From NCBI GenBank assembly GCA_900556425.1, contig USOR01000054.1:1-6116 (forward strand): DNA of 6,116 nucleotides. Direction: 5' to 3'. The notes beneath the pieces are model-generated. The model was not told the DNA's origin. It saw nothing but the letters and a program-made list of their open reading frames with translations, and ran no database searches. Positions 5,102-6,116 of the stretch are shown here, one piece after another (within the stretch, counting starts at the first letter, position 1; each line of letters opens with the position of its first letter). The DNA comes from an uncultured Coriobacteriaceae bacterium (lineage in GTDB: Bacteria; Actinomycetota; Coriobacteriia; Coriobacteriales; QAMH01). The position numbers and the translations under genes are program-made.

Positions 5102-5866
5102 ATGCTTCTGACCGTGGACATCGGAAACACGCAAACCGCCATGGGCCTCTTCGAGGGCGAGGAGCTCGTAGCCCACTGGGTCTTCACGACGCGCGCGCAA
5201 GATACCGCCGATGAGGTGAGGCTTTCGCTTATCGGGCAATTCAAGCTCAACGATATCGACATCTCGTCTTGCGATGACGTGGTTATCGCCTCGGTCGTGC
5301 CGGCGCTTACCGAGTGCTGGGCGAGCGTCGCACGAAGTATCACCGGGCGCGAGCCCATCATCGTGGGGCCCGGCATCAAGACGGGGCTCGCGATGCGCTA
5401 CGACAACCCGGCCGAGATCGGCGCCGACCGCGTGGCTGACGCCATTGCCGCCATCAAGCTCGAGGGTGCGCCTGTCGTGGTCGTCGACCTGGGCACCACG
5501 ACCAACATCGAGGTTATCGACGAGAAGGGCCGCTTCATGGGCGGCATCATCGCACCTGGCATGGGCACGGGCGCAGATGCCATGTTCACCCATGCAGCTC
5601 GCCTGCCGCAGGTCGACATCGTCGAGCCCGCCCATGCGATTGGCACCAACACGATAGACGCCATGCGCTCGGGCATCATCTTCGGCGAGGTGGCGCGTAT
5701 CGACGGCCTTGTCCGCGCCATCTTCGACGAGCTCGGCTACGAGGCGCCCGTCATTGCAACGGGCGGCTTCTCGGGCATGATCACCGAGCTTTCCCAGACC
5801 ATCACCCGTCGTGAGCCGCGTCTGACCTTGCATGGCCTGCGGCTCGTTTACGAGAAGAACCGATAG
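5102..5866 (+). CDS. coaX: Type III pantothenate kinase
   Basis: A 254-residue cytoplasmic enzyme, full length for the family. It phosphorylates pantothenate to 4'-phosphopantothenate, the first step of coenzyme A synthesis; the family uses ATP and a monovalent cation and is not feedback-inhibited by CoA. The ASKHA fold is evident: N-terminal phosphate motif DIGNT (6-10), GPGIKTGL (89-96), YDNPAEIGADR (100-110) with the catalytic Asp of GADR at 109, second phosphate motif VVDLGTTTNIEV (127-138), GGIIAPG (147-153), AARLP (165-169), and ATGGFS (219-224). The second motif departs from the usual D-F-G-T-A-T-T. The ATG at 5102 is chosen because GGAG (5093-5096) precedes it by 5 nt and the product begins immediately with the first beta strand; the open frame back to 4943 crosses the regulator gene. 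It diverges from the regulator and is followed after 16 nt by a histidine kinase gene, probably co-transcribed. Confidence 0.96.
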   Translation: MLLTVDIGNTQTAMGLFEGEELVAHWVFTTRAQDTADEVRLSLIGQFKLNDIDISSCDDVVIASVVPALTECWASVARSITGREPIIVGPGIKTGLAMRYDNPAEIGADRVADAIAAIKLEGAPVVVVDLGTTTNIEVIDEKGRFMGGIIAPGMGTGADAMFTHAARLPQVDIVEPAHAIGTNTIDAMRSGIIFGEVARIDGLVRAIFDELGYEAPVIATGGFSGMITELSQTITRREPRLTLHGLRLVYEKNR

Positions 5867-5882
5867 AACCGAGGAGGCTGCC

Positions 5883-6116
5883 GTGGTTGCAGGCGATACG
5901 GGCAACAGGATCGATTCGCAGGACATGTTCGGTGGGGAGGTCCCGCCCGAGGTCCTGCGTTTCTTCGAGCAGGCAGATCCGCCACACGAGGTCCGCGCGT
6001 TCATACGAGAGACCATCAACGAGATGCGCAGCGAGGAGGCCCGCCAGGCGCAATTCGTGAGTGACGTAAGCCACGAGATCCGCACGCCGCTCACCGCCAT
6101 TCGCGGTGCGGCCGAG
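5883..6116 (+). CDS. Sensor histidine kinase, N-terminal part (cut by window end)
   Basis: A GTG at 5883 preceded by AGGAGG (5872-5877, 5-nt spacing) opens a frame of 78 codons running off the window. The sequence ends in 'FVSDVSHEIRTPLTAIRGAAE', an unmistakable H-box of the HisKA dimerisation domain, with the phosphoacceptor His at residue 64. Residues 1-57 are hydrophilic and acidic (segments around 'EVPPEVLRFFEQADPP' and 'EVRAFIRETINEMRSEEARQ'), the latter probably a helix leading into the dimerisation helix. No membrane segment or sensor domain fits in this part, unlike typical membrane kinases, so the visible portion is cytoplasmic; a C-terminal anchor cannot be excluded. It follows coaX by 16 nt and is the likely partner of the divergent response regulator. 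The ATP-binding domain lies beyond the window. Confidence 0.88.
   Translation, partial: MVAGDTGNRIDSQDMFGGEVPPEVLRFFEQADPPHEVRAFIRETINEMRSEEARQAQFVSDVSHEIRTPLTAIRGAAE

Noticed and set aside
5063..6100. Long minus-strand ORF (345 codons) opposite coaX and the kinase start
   Set aside because: It is antisense to two clear genes, and its product is rich in Arg, His and Asp with no recognisable fold. In GC-rich genes with strong third-position bias, such antisense frames stay open by chance.

Overview
The window looks like a piece of a moderately GC-rich bacterial chromosome. I would guess an anaerobic actinobacterium of the Coriobacteriia (Eggerthella/Slackia/Collinsella-like). This rests on the GC-ending codon use of the conserved genes, a type III pantothenate kinase beside an OmpR-type two-component system, a DUF4143 ATPase, and a run of small DUF5067/FxLYD-type lipoproteins. 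It is an inference from gene content; there is no rRNA or other marker to fix the taxon.

Left part (1-2340, plus strand): a run of four envelope genes with visibly more A/T and mixed codon use. They are the end of a lipoprotein gene, a two-helix membrane protein with a Pro/Ser/Ala-rich tail, an FxLYD-type lipoprotein overlapping it by 17 nt, and a larger lipoprotein with a DUF5067-like domain plus a C-terminal beta-rich domain. Between the first two lies a long imperfect dyad whose outer arm covers the ribosome binding site of a possible 13-codon upstream ORF. That ORF ends in an ATGA overlap with the membrane protein start. No function can be assigned to the cluster beyond the cell surface.

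Middle (2341-4274): a 241-nt gap with a perfect 10-bp stem-loop; a 60-residue soluble small protein in high-GC codon style whose Shine-Dalgarno can fold onto the bases just before its ATG; and, convergent with it across 7 nt, a full-length AAA_14/DUF4143 ATPase on the minus strand. Upstream of the ATPase are four 23-bp tandem repeats with the core ACCGAAAAAACGAAT. A perfect TATAAT box for the ATPase sits at the junction of the first two units, without a recognisable -35 box. This is the most interesting regulatory structure seen here.

Right part (4275-6116): an OmpR/PhoB-family response regulator on the minus strand with a strong intrinsic terminator. It diverges across 107 nt from coaX (type III pantothenate kinase, first step of CoA synthesis). 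16 nt behind coaX is a sensor histidine kinase cut off by the window end. The kinase reaches its phosphoacceptor H-box after only about 60 residues with no membrane segment. Regulator and kinase are probably partners even though coaX separates them. The shared promoter region holds a WalR-like direct repeat that may be a regulator binding site.
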